NCBI RefSeq assembly: GCF_020023385.1
Contig: NZ_JAIQCL010000003.1
Location: 266,851 to 330,850, forward strand
DNA length: 64,000 bases
From: Planococcus circulans
GTDB taxonomy: Bacteria > Bacillota > Bacilli > Bacillales_A > Planococcaceae
Direction of reading: 5' to 3'
Below, piece after piece: positions 33,279-40,582 of this stretch; within the stretch, counting starts at the first letter, position 1, and each line of letters starts with the position of its first letter. The position numbers and the translations under genes are program-made. The notes below the pieces were generated by a model. That model saw only the letters and a list, made by a program, of their open reading frames with translations, was not told the DNA's origin and did no database searches.

Positions 33279-33327
33279 ACTGATTTGTTACCCGAATTGT
33301 GGACCCGGGAGCAAATCAGTTTTTTAT
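33279..33327 (+). terminator. Intrinsic terminator of the Gfo/Idh operon
   Basis: ACTGATTTG (33279-33287) pairs with CAAATCAGT (33312-33320) around a 24-base loop, with T6 after it. Confidence 0.75.
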
Positions 33328-33361
33328 TTCGACTATTTTCGGAAAATTATAATAAAAAGGG

Positions 33362-33390
33362 TTGCTTGCTGAAGCGCTTTCATATATATT
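33362..33390 (+). promoter_or_regulatory. Sigma-A promoter of the GPH symporter gene, with cre in spacer
   Basis: TTGCTT (33362-33367), 17-base spacer, TATATT (33385-33390). The spacer contains CTGAAGCGCTTTCA (33369-33382), an 11 of 14 match to the cre consensus. The ROK-type operator begins 12 bases after the -10 box. Confidence 0.7.
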
Positions 33391-33402
33391 ATTAAGTATA
33401 TA

Positions 33403-33417
33403 GTTTGTTGGCCAAAC
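33403..33417. promoter_or_regulatory. XylR/ROK-type operator upstream of the GPH symporter gene
   Basis: GTTTG-TTGGC-CAAAC, followed by AAATAATT as at the uxaC operator (25100-25114). It covers the predicted transcription start region of the 33362 promoter, as expected for repression. Confidence 0.72.
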
Positions 33418-33479
33418 AAATAATTAAAGACTTTTAAGTAAGTGAGTTTGATAAAGTGGAATTTCTTTAAAAAAGGTTT

Positions 33480-33493
33480 TGAAAGCGCATTCA
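33480..33493. promoter_or_regulatory. Second CcpA cre box, symporter leader
   Basis: TGAAAGCGCATTCA matches the cre consensus at 13 of 14 positions. It lies 66 bases before the symporter start, downstream of the promoter (roadblock position). Confidence 0.8.
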
Positions 33494-33558
33494 ACTAAAG
33501 GCGTAGGTTGGAAAGATGCAACAGGAATAATCACATTATAGAAAAGAGGAGATTGCAT

Positions 33559-35097
33559 ATGACAAGTGCAGCAGCGAGCGATAACTACGGATACCATAAA
33601 GCGAAAATCTGGCAGATTGGATTCTTTGCATTAAACAATACCACGACGAATATGTACCTGTTCGCTTTGGCGTTCGTCAGCTATTACGCTACTGGAATCG
33701 CGGGATTAACTGTAGTTGCAATCAGCACAATTTTGACTTTTATGCGTGTATTCGATGGAATCACAGATCCGGTCATCGGTTTCATCATTGACAAGACCGA
33801 ATCGAAATTCGGCAAATTCCGTCCGTTGATGATTATCGGAAATATAATTCTGGCAAGTTCGCTGCTGATCATGTACAACGTTACGCATCTTTTGCCCGAG
33901 GCGTCTCAAATGCTGTTTTTCATTGCCATCTATGCAGTTTATATCATCGGCTACACTTTTCAGACAGCCTGTACGAAAGCAGCTCAGACGGCACTGACGA
34001 ACGATCCAAAACAGCGTCCGCTTTTTGCGGTCTTTGATGGAGTCTTCAATACTGTACTATTTGCCGGAGGACAGGTTTTCGTCGCTTCCTACCTGGTCGC
34101 CAAACACGGCGGTTTTACAATGGGGATGTTCACAGAACTGAATACCTATGTCATAGTCCTTGGGCTGATATTCACGGGTATGGCGGTAGCGGGAATCTGG
34201 GCGAAGGATCGCAAAGAATTCTTCGGCCTCGCGGATTTGAATGTGAAAACAGGTTTCCGTGATTATTGGCCGATCCTGAAAGGGAACCGTCCGCTGCAGA
34301 TGTTGATCATTGCGGCATCCAGCGACAAATTGACCTTAAGCGTTCTCCGGCATGCCGTCGTAATGGTCATGTTATTCGGTATCCTGCTTGGCGATTACGA
34401 ACTAAGCGGCACCATTTCAATGATCATCATCATTCCGACACTGGTCATCACATTTGCCGGTGTGGCATACGCAAGAAAAAGGGACTTGAAAAAATCCTTT
34501 ATCGCTTCGACCTGGATTGGACTTGCCGCATTCGGAATTTTGATTGCACTGCTCTTTGCAATAGACCCGACCACCATTTCTCTAGATAACCTCGGATTTG
34601 CGACAATCGCATTTATCGTGCTTTACACATTGGGAATGGGCTTCGGAAGTCTGCCATCGGCACTGGTCATTCCGATGATCGCCGATGTCTCTGATTATGA
34701 AACCTATAAATCCGGCCGTTATGTTCCAGGGATGATCGGCACACTCTTCTCTTTTGTCGATAAGATGATTTCTTCTCTTGCTCCTGCACTTGTCGGTTTT
34801 GCAGTGGCATTGATCGGCTACAAGGACACATTCCCGGAAATCGGGTCTGCGCTGACAGCGTCTATGTATGGCATGACCATCCTCCTTGCATTTGGAGTTC
34901 CTGTGCTTGGCTGGATCATTTCCTTGATTGCGATGAAGTTCTATTATTTGGACAGCGAAAAAATGGCAGGGATCCAGAAGTCGATTGGTGATGTTAAAGA
35001 AAAAGCTGAAAACGAAAGATTGCGGGTGGCGAGACAGCCAGTCGAACAGATGGACAAAAGCGGCGATTCGCTGAATCCTATTCCGAGTTCGAAGTAA
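33559..35097 (+). CDS. GPH-family sugar:cation symporter
   Basis: A 512-residue membrane protein of the glycoside-pentoside-hexuronide family with twelve predicted helices. Typical segments are FALNNTTTNMYLFALAFVSYYATG (about 18-41), RVFDGITDPVIGFIIDKTESKFGKFRP (about 67-93, the loop 2-3 signature) and IADVSDYETYKSGRYVPGM (about 374-392). ATG 33559 follows AAAGAGGAG. Import of hexuronate or an oligomeric uronide by cation symport fits the shared ROK operator with uxaC. Two cre boxes indicate strong catabolite repression. Confidence 0.9.
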   Translation: MTSAAASDNYGYHKAKIWQIGFFALNNTTTNMYLFALAFVSYYATGIAGLTVVAISTILTFMRVFDGITDPVIGFIIDKTESKFGKFRPLMIIGNIILASSLLIMYNVTHLLPEASQMLFFIAIYAVYIIGYTFQTACTKAAQTALTNDPKQRPLFAVFDGVFNTVLFAGGQVFVASYLVAKHGGFTMGMFTELNTYVIVLGLIFTGMAVAGIWAKDRKEFFGLADLNVKTGFRDYWPILKGNRPLQMLIIAASSDKLTLSVLRHAVVMVMLFGILLGDYELSGTISMIIIIPTLVITFAGVAYARKRDLKKSFIASTWIGLAAFGILIALLFAIDPTTISLDNLGFATIAFIVLYTLGMGFGSLPSALVIPMIADVSDYETYKSGRYVPGMIGTLFSFVDKMISSLAPALVGFAVALIGYKDTFPEIGSALTASMYGMTILLAFGVPVLGWIISLIAMKFYYLDSEKMAGIQKSIGDVKEKAENERLRVARQPVEQMDKSGDSLNPIPSSK

Positions 35098-35100
35098 AAA

Positions 35101-35138
35101 AACTCCGTTCTCTTCCAGACAGGGAACGGAGTTTTTTT
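35101..35138 (+). terminator. Intrinsic terminator after the symporter gene
   Basis: AACTCCGTTC (35101-35110) with GAACGGAGTT (35124-35133), then a T7 run. Some read-through to the next gene is possible, since I see no clear separate promoter there. Confidence 0.88.
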
Positions 35139-35194
35139 GGAGCAAAGCGGCAAATAGAGAACAGCAAATTACTGAAATTCAGGAGGAATATAAA

Positions 35195-35965
35195 ATGGGT
35201 AATCTATTTGATTTGACAGGAAAGACGGCAGTGGCGCTTGGAGGCAACAGTGCACTCGGTGGGGCAATTGCAAAGGGGTTGGCTGATCAGGGAGCGAAAG
35301 TGGCCATTGTCGGCCGGAACATGGAAAAAGCGGAGAAGATGACAAAAGAAATCGAAGCAAATGGCGGGACTGCCAAATCTTTTCAAGGAGACGTCAGTTC
35401 ACAGGAATCGATTGAAAACCTGGCAAAGGAAATTGAAGCCTGGTCAGGCGGCTGGGATATCGTCCTCAATGCGCCCGGCAAAAACAGCTCGACTCCTTTC
35501 CTTGAATTGGAGATGGACGAGTGGGACGACATTATGGACGTCAACTTAAAAGGGTTGGTATTTACGACGCAAGTGTTTGCAAAACGGATGATCGAGCAGA
35601 AAAGAAAAGGCAGCATCATCAATATCTCGTCTGTATCATCCACTACGCCGTTATCAAAAGTCTTTACGTATTCCGCCTCCAAAGCGGGCGTCAACAGCGT
35701 CACTCAGTTTTTGGCAAGAGAATTCGCACCTCATGGCATCCGTGTAAACGCCATTATTCCTGGATTCTTTCCTGCTGAGCAAAACAAGAAGATTTTAAGT
35801 GAAGACCGGATTGCTTCCATTATGGAACATACTCCGATGAACCGGTTCGGCGACCCCGATGAATTACAGGGAGCCGCCGTATATTTGGCTTCTGACAAGG
35901 CTTCCGGATTTGTGACAGGTTCCTTGCTGCGGGTCGATGGCGGTTTCGGCAGTATGACGATTTAA
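35195..35965 (+). CDS. SDR-type D-mannonate oxidoreductase (fructuronate reductase, YjmF-like)
   Basis: A 256-residue short-chain dehydrogenase. The cofactor loop is LGGNSALGGAIAKG instead of TGxxxGxG, and NNAG is replaced by LNAPGK. The catalytic Ser and YxxxK are in NISSVSS and YSASKAGVN (about 158-162). The segment IIPGFFPAEQNKKIL is characteristic of the Bacillus YjmF/UxuB subfamily that interconverts D-fructuronate and D-mannonate. This is the step after uxaC, so the gene fits the region. The start has AGGAGGA. Activity on another keto-sugar acid remains possible. Confidence 0.85.
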   Translation: MGNLFDLTGKTAVALGGNSALGGAIAKGLADQGAKVAIVGRNMEKAEKMTKEIEANGGTAKSFQGDVSSQESIENLAKEIEAWSGGWDIVLNAPGKNSSTPFLELEMDEWDDIMDVNLKGLVFTTQVFAKRMIEQKRKGSIINISSVSSTTPLSKVFTYSASKAGVNSVTQFLAREFAPHGIRVNAIIPGFFPAEQNKKILSEDRIASIMEHTPMNRFGDPDELQGAAVYLASDKASGFVTGSLLRVDGGFGSMTI

Positions 35966-35983
35966 TATAGTAGAAACACGATG

Positions 35984-36013
35984 AAAAAGCATCTTTAAGA
36001 GGATGCTTTTTTT
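35984..36013 (+). terminator. Intrinsic terminator
   Basis: AAAAAGCATC (35984-35993) with GATGCTTTTT (36002-36011), T-rich end. Confidence 0.88.
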
Positions 36014-36221
36014 CTTGCAGTGAACTTATTTGGGATATTAAGGGATTTGGGATACAATAAAGAAGTTGACTACTCTGTAGGTTTTCCCACCAGACCCAAT
36101 TTCGGGGAATCGGAGAATGGCATTCGTACCGCGAAGAAGAACGTTATTGGTATGAATGGTCAGCGTCATTAACGATTTTCTTAGCCTTTACTTTACTACT
36201 TGCGATGGAGGGATGAATTAA

Positions 36222-36611
36222 ATGAATGAACTAACGAAAAAGCGCTTGAAAGCCGGATTGATCGATACAGCGATTTCCACTGCGGTATCGTTCGCGATTG
36301 AGCCTTTATTGAAAAGAAAAACGAAGAACAGCTTTATCTACACAGTAGTGTCACCGACCGTGATTTTCTGGGGACTGGAATACGCGCAGATGCGTTTGAA
36401 AGGCCAGACGGTCGGCCATAAGATGATGGGCATCGAGGTCCAAAACGAAGCAGGCGGCGAACCAACGCCTGAACAGATCCTTGAGCGCATCGTGCATCGC
36501 GACACAGTCGGTCCTTTCGTCTATTTGAAGGACCGCGCCCATTACGACGCCTACGAAGGCGAGAAATTCCCGCACGATCTGTACTCTTATACAGTGGTTA
36601 AAGAAGTTTAA
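36222..36611 (+). CDS. Short RDD-like membrane protein
   Basis: A 129-residue protein with the RDD-type opening KKRLKAGLIDTAISTAVSFAIEPLL (Arg/Asp pattern of the first helix), a second hydrophobic stretch YTVVSPTVIFWGLEYAQMRLKG and the following GQTVGHKMMGIEVQNEAGG, which is the standard loop after helix 2 of RDD proteins. The usual third helix is missing, and the C-terminal part is polar. It is therefore a shortened member. Ribosome binding site GGAGGGATGA. Role unknown. A terminator follows. Confidence 0.72.
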   Translation: MNELTKKRLKAGLIDTAISTAVSFAIEPLLKRKTKNSFIYTVVSPTVIFWGLEYAQMRLKGQTVGHKMMGIEVQNEAGGEPTPEQILERIVHRDTVGPFVYLKDRAHYDAYEGEKFPHDLYSYTVVKEV

Positions 36612-36613
36612 CG

Positions 36614-36652
36614 AAAAGCGATTCCAGATTTTAGTTCTGGAATCGCTTTTTT
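36614..36652 (+). terminator. Intrinsic terminator
   Basis: Perfect 15-bp stem (AAAAGCGATTCCAGA at 36614-36628 with 36636-36650), then T residues. Confidence 0.9.
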
Positions 36653-36708
36653 CTGCAGTTTCCGCTTACCCGCTATATAATAAAAGAAAAATCGGAAGGG
36701 TGAGTCGC

Positions 36709-37434
36709 ATGAAGCTGTACAAGGAACTGGCGGAATGGTGGCCGTTATTGTCCCCGCATACGGAATACGAGGAAGAAGCCCATCTTTTCCTGAAGATCAT
36801 CCAACAGTATCATCCGCAAGTCAAAGAGGCGCTGGAATTCGGTTCGGGAGGAGGCAGCAACGCTTTTTACCTGAAAAAGCATTTTTCAATGACCTTGACG
36901 GACCTGTCAGCGGACATGCTGGAAGTCAGCCGCAAGCTGAATCCGGATTGTCCGCATATGCAGGGAGATATGCGGACGATGACAGTGGACCGCCAGTTTG
37001 ATTTGGTTTTCATCCACGATGCGATTACCTACTTTACAGACAAAGCCGATTTGCTGGCGATCATGAAAAATGCCAAGAAGCATCTGAAACCGAACGGCCT
37101 GCTGTTCATCATGCCGGATGAATACTCGGAAACATTCGAGCCGCGGACGAACCATGGCGGGATTGATAAGGACGGGCGGGGCATGCGGTATTTGGAGTGG
37201 ACTTATGACAGCGACTCGGATGATCAGATGCTGGAAACGGAGTATGCCTATGTTATGCGGGACAGGGATGGGCAAGTCACCCATGAACACGACAGCATGA
37301 AAGGCGGCTTGTTTTCCATGCCCGAATGGGAAGAGCTGCTTGCGGAAGCGGGATTCCAGGCGCATTTCGAACGGGTGGTGTTTTCAGACGATCCGGGATC
37401 CTTTTTCGGCATTGCCGCGACGCAGGTAAGTTGA
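36709..37434 (+). CDS. Class I SAM-dependent methyltransferase
   Basis: A 241-residue methyltransferase. SAM-binding motif I is EALEFGSGGGSNAFYLKK (about 43-60), motif II LTDLSADMLEVSRKLNPDCPHMQGDMRT and the post-motif FDLVFIHDAITYFTDKADL. The C-terminal half is a substrate-covering region with MRYLEWTYDSDSDDQMLETEY, typical of uncharacterised small-molecule methyltransferases in Bacillales. ATG 36709 is preferred to GTG 36700, since GGAAGGGTG lies at the right distance. Substrate unknown and no operon partner. Confidence 0.85.
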   Translation: MKLYKELAEWWPLLSPHTEYEEEAHLFLKIIQQYHPQVKEALEFGSGGGSNAFYLKKHFSMTLTDLSADMLEVSRKLNPDCPHMQGDMRTMTVDRQFDLVFIHDAITYFTDKADLLAIMKNAKKHLKPNGLLFIMPDEYSETFEPRTNHGGIDKDGRGMRYLEWTYDSDSDDQMLETEYAYVMRDRDGQVTHEHDSMKGGLFSMPEWEELLAEAGFQAHFERVVFSDDPGSFFGIAATQVS

Positions 37435-37564
37435 ATAGGAGAAAATCGGTTCCAGTTTTATTGCCGATGGTAACCGGTGGCGTGGATATTTAGTCCAAAA
37501 CAGACCATCGAACAGCTCCAGTAGGCAAAGAAAGAATGATCGTGTTTCATATGGAGATAGCAAA

Positions 37565-37600
37565 AGCCGATTAAAGATATACTCTTTAATCGGCTCTTTA
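37565..37600. terminator. Intrinsic terminator (serves the minus-strand regulator)
   Basis: AGCCGATTAAAGA (37565-37577) with TCTTTAATCGGCT (37583-37595), A-rich on the left side, so it can stop transcription from either direction. Confidence 0.82.
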
Positions 37601-37615
37601 TCGTGGGATTTTGAC

Positions 37616-39025
37616 TTATAACTTTCTGCTTATAGCATATTGTTTCAGTTTACGCACAACAGATGGTTGGCTGATTCCAAGATAGTCGGCCATTTCATAA
37701 GTTGTTTTACAGTGTTTTGAAGCTTTTTTCAGCAACTGGGTTTCAATCTTCTCAATAGAGGTCTTCCAATCATGTTCCTCAGTCTCAACATGATTAATTT
37801 CTGACGCAGCCCTGTCTTCTATATGAGGAATAGAGCTTCTGAAATTGGCTGGAAGGTGTTCAGGAAGAATGGTTTCTTCATCAACGGTTAATATAACCCG
37901 TTCTAAAATATTTTCCAATTCCCTCACATTTCCAGGCCAATTATATTGGGTGAGCACATCATAGGTACTTGTATGAAATTTTTTAGCCAACTGGTATTTT
38001 TCATTGATGTTTTGAACATAATGGTTGATTAAAATAGGTAGATCTTCTTTTCTATCTTTTAAAGGTGGAATTTGAAGTGGGATGATATTGATGCGATAAA
38101 ACAAATCCAAACGGAATTCACCTTTTTCAACCATCTCTTCGATATTTTTATTAGTCGCTGTAATGAGCCGGAAATTCACTTGTCTTTCCTTCTTACCGCC
38201 TATCCGCATTACTTTCTTCTCTTGAAGTACCCGCAAAAGTTTTGATTGGACGGCTAAAGGCAATTCCCCAATTTCATCTAAGAAGAGAGTTCCTTGTTCC
38301 GCACTTTCAATTAACCCTTGTTTACCATGTTTACTTGCGCCGGTAAATGAACCGGACTCATAACCGAACATTTCTGATTCGAATAAAGTTTCTGGAATGG
38401 TACTGCAATTCACTTCTATAAACGGTTCGTTTTTTCGGTTGCTTTGGGCATGGAGCATACGGGCGAACGTGCTTTTCCCTACACCTGAAGGTCCAAGCAA
38501 AAGGACGGAGGCATCTGTTTTAGAAACGCTGTAAATAGTTTTTACAATCTGCTCGATGGAAGAACTTCGATACAGGATGCCATGATAATCTGCTTCCTTT
38601 CCCCGCAATTCCTCTACTTCGGTTTGATAACTGACCAATTTCTTTTCCAGGCCTTTGTATTGTTCCTGGAGATTGAAGATTTCCGTTTGATCTTGGCTAT
38701 AGCTGATGGCCCTCATAATCTCACCATTATGGTCGAATACTGGAAATCCAGTCGCCATGACAGTCCGCCCTGTTTTGGTCTTCTGCAGGATTTGGACTGG
38801 TTTTTTGTCTTCGAGAACCATGGCATGGATTGAAGGCGATAGAACTCCTTCTTTTTGGAGCTGATAAACTGATTTTCCGATGTACTGGTCGGGTTCAATT
38901 CCGTAGATGGACCAGTGGTTGGGGTTTGAACGCAAAATGATGCCATCTTGGTCCGTCACAGTAATATTATTATTCGATGTTTCGATAATTTTATTTAGCT
39001 CAATTTGCAAGAATTCGTTCTCCAT
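37616..39025 (-). CDS. Sigma-54-dependent transcriptional activator (PAS-AAA-HTH)
   Basis: A 469-residue enhancer-binding protein. It has an N-terminal PAS domain (about 5-110, TVTDQDGIILRSNPNHWSIYGI), a short coiled coil (about 115-145), an AAA+ domain (about 150-385) with Walker A GPSGVGKS and Walker B GTLFLDEIGE, and a C-terminal HTH (about 425-468, YEMADYLGISQPSVVRKLKQYA). The sigma-54 contact loop reads GSFTGA rather than GAFTGA, a tolerated variant. No receiver domain is present, so the PAS domain probably binds the inducer. AGGAGGGA precedes ATG 39025. It is divergent from the aminotransferase operon whose promoter region holds three evenly spaced palindromes, the likely binding sites. 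Confidence 0.92.
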   Translation of the reverse strand: MENEFLQIELNKIIETSNNNITVTDQDGIILRSNPNHWSIYGIEPDQYIGKSVYQLQKEGVLSPSIHAMVLEDKKPVQILQKTKTGRTVMATGFPVFDHNGEIMRAISYSQDQTEIFNLQEQYKGLEKKLVSYQTEVEELRGKEADYHGILYRSSSIEQIVKTIYSVSKTDASVLLLGPSGVGKSTFARMLHAQSNRKNEPFIEVNCSTIPETLFESEMFGYESGSFTGASKHGKQGLIESAEQGTLFLDEIGELPLAVQSKLLRVLQEKKVMRIGGKKERQVNFRLITATNKNIEEMVEKGEFRLDLFYRINIIPLQIPPLKDRKEDLPILINHYVQNINEKYQLAKKFHTSTYDVLTQYNWPGNVRELENILERVILTVDEETILPEHLPANFRSSIPHIEDRAASEINHVETEEHDWKTSIEKIETQLLKKASKHCKTTYEMADYLGISQPSVVRKLKQYAISRKL

Positions 39026-39056
39026 GCAATCCCTCCTTAATTTGAACCTCTAAGAA

Positions 39057-39133
39057 TGATTCAAAAATAAATCAAATCTCCTGAATGATTCGTATCCGAA
39101 TCAAATATATCATTTTAATTCGAATATGAATCA
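39057..39133. promoter_or_regulatory. Three evenly spaced upstream activating sites
   Basis: TGATTCA-AAAA-TAAATCA (39057-39074), TGATTCG-TATC-CGAATCA (39086-39103) and TAATTCG-AATA-TGAATCA (39116-39133) share one 18-bp layout (7-bp arms, 4-bp centre). Their centres are 29 and 30 bp apart, close to three helical turns. They lie 40-120 bases upstream of a -24/-12 promoter, the expected place for the activator encoded at 37616. Confidence 0.8.
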
Positions 39134-39171
39134 AAAAGCAGGGGGTTTTCTTTTAATTCTTCAGAAAAAGG

Positions 39172-39188
39172 TTGGCATGGAACTTGCT
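39172..39188 (+). promoter_or_regulatory. Sigma-54 (-24/-12) promoter
   Basis: TTGGCATGGAACTTGCT, with GG at 39174-39175 and GC at 39186-39187, exactly 12 bases apart. It matches TTGGCAYGNNNNTTGCW. The aminotransferase start is 50 bases downstream. Confidence 0.9.
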
Positions 39189-39237
39189 ATATAAGTTATG
39201 AATCGAAAATTATTTATATCAAAGGGAGCTGTTATTG

Positions 39238-40569
39238 ATGAATAGAGAAAAAGAAATTCAAGAATTGATGGAATTAGATAAAAAACACTTTTTACATCCC
39301 ACTTCGCCAATTGGCCAACAACAGGAAAAAGGGGCTTCGTTTATTTTTACTGAAGGAAAAGGTATCTATTTAACGGATATGAGTGGCAGGACGCTAATTG
39401 ATGGCATGTCCTCACTTTGGAATGTCAATATCGGACATGGCCGCGAGGAAATCGGGGAAGTAGCTGCTGCCCAAATGAAGAAACTGGCTTTCAGTTCTTG
39501 CTTTGCGACTTTCAGCAATGAACCGGCAATCCGTTTAGCTGCAAAACTTGCAGAAATTGCTCCAGGAAACTTGTCGTCGACCTTTTTCACTTCAGGCGGT
39601 TCTGAAGCGAACGATACGGCTTATAAGCTCGCACGCCATTACTGGGTTTTGAAAGGCCAGCCGAATCGCCAAAAGATTATTTCACGGACCAAGTCTTATC
39701 ATGGTGTATCGATGGGAGCCACGAGTGCAACCGGGTTAAAACCGTTTCGGGATTTTACAACGTCCATCGCACCTGACTTCCATTACGCAGAAAACTTTTC
39801 AACGGAGTCTTTGCGGGCAGTGATTGAACGTGAAGGTGCGGATACGGTCGCAGCTTTTGTGGCAGAACCTGTCCAAGGGGCTGGCGGTGTCCACATCGCT
39901 CCTGAAGGATATTTTAAAGAGGTACGCAGCATCTGTGACGAGCATGGAATTTTGTTCATCACCGATGAGGTGATTACCGGATTCGGACGTACGGGAACCT
40001 ACTTCGGTATTGAACATTATGATGTCGTTCCGGATATGATGTGCTTTGCCAAAGGAGTTACAAGCGGTTACGCGCAATTAGGGGGCGTCATGATTTCCGA
40101 GCCTCTCCATAAAGAATTTACTGAACTGTCAACAGGCACGCTGTTACACGGCTACACATACAGCGGCCATGCAATGGCTTGTGCAGTTGCGTTGAAGAAC
40201 ATTGAAATTATTGAACGTGAAAATTTAGTCGCCAACTCCAAGGAAATGGGCAAAGTGATGCTCGAAGAATTCGTCAAGCTTCAACAGCAGCATGACATTA
40301 TCGGAGAAGTACGGACGCTCGGTCTGATCGGGGCAATTGAAGTGGTTAAAGATAAAAAGACAAACGAGAGATTCGAATCGCCAATCGTTCCCCAGCTTGT
40401 AGCCGAAGCAGCCAAGAGAGGCCTGATTTTCCGTTCGGTCATATTTGATGGCCAGGATACACTCGTATTCGCGCCGCCATTGACCATTACTCAAGAAGAA
40501 GTGGTTGCGATGACTAATATTATCCATGAAACTTTTACTGCTGTTGAAAATAATCTTGTAAAAATATAA
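39238..40569 (+). CDS. Class III (omega-amino acid type) aminotransferase
   Basis: A 443-residue PLP enzyme of the class III group. It has SGGSEANDTAYKLARHYW (cofactor phosphate loop, about 119-137), SRTKSYHGVSMGATSATG, the Asp in ITDEVITGFGRTG (about 242) and the Schiff-base lysine in CFAKGVTSGYAQLGG (about 270). The family moves the terminal amino group of omega-amino acids, diamines, beta-alanine or taurine to pyruvate or 2-oxoglutarate. ATG 39238 follows AAAGGGAG, and a TTG codon directly before it is in frame. It is cotranscribed with the aldehyde dehydrogenase 13 bases downstream, as expected for oxidation of the resulting semialdehyde. Confidence 0.88.
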   Translation: MNREKEIQELMELDKKHFLHPTSPIGQQQEKGASFIFTEGKGIYLTDMSGRTLIDGMSSLWNVNIGHGREEIGEVAAAQMKKLAFSSCFATFSNEPAIRLAAKLAEIAPGNLSSTFFTSGGSEANDTAYKLARHYWVLKGQPNRQKIISRTKSYHGVSMGATSATGLKPFRDFTTSIAPDFHYAENFSTESLRAVIEREGADTVAAFVAEPVQGAGGVHIAPEGYFKEVRSICDEHGILFITDEVITGFGRTGTYFGIEHYDVVPDMMCFAKGVTSGYAQLGGVMISEPLHKEFTELSTGTLLHGYTYSGHAMACAVALKNIEIIERENLVANSKEMGKVMLEEFVKLQQQHDIIGEVRTLGLIGAIEVVKDKKTNERFESPIVPQLVAEAAKRGLIFRSVIFDGQDTLVFAPPLTITQEEVVAMTNIIHETFTAVENNLVKI

Positions 40570-40582
40570 GGGGGTAAGTTGC

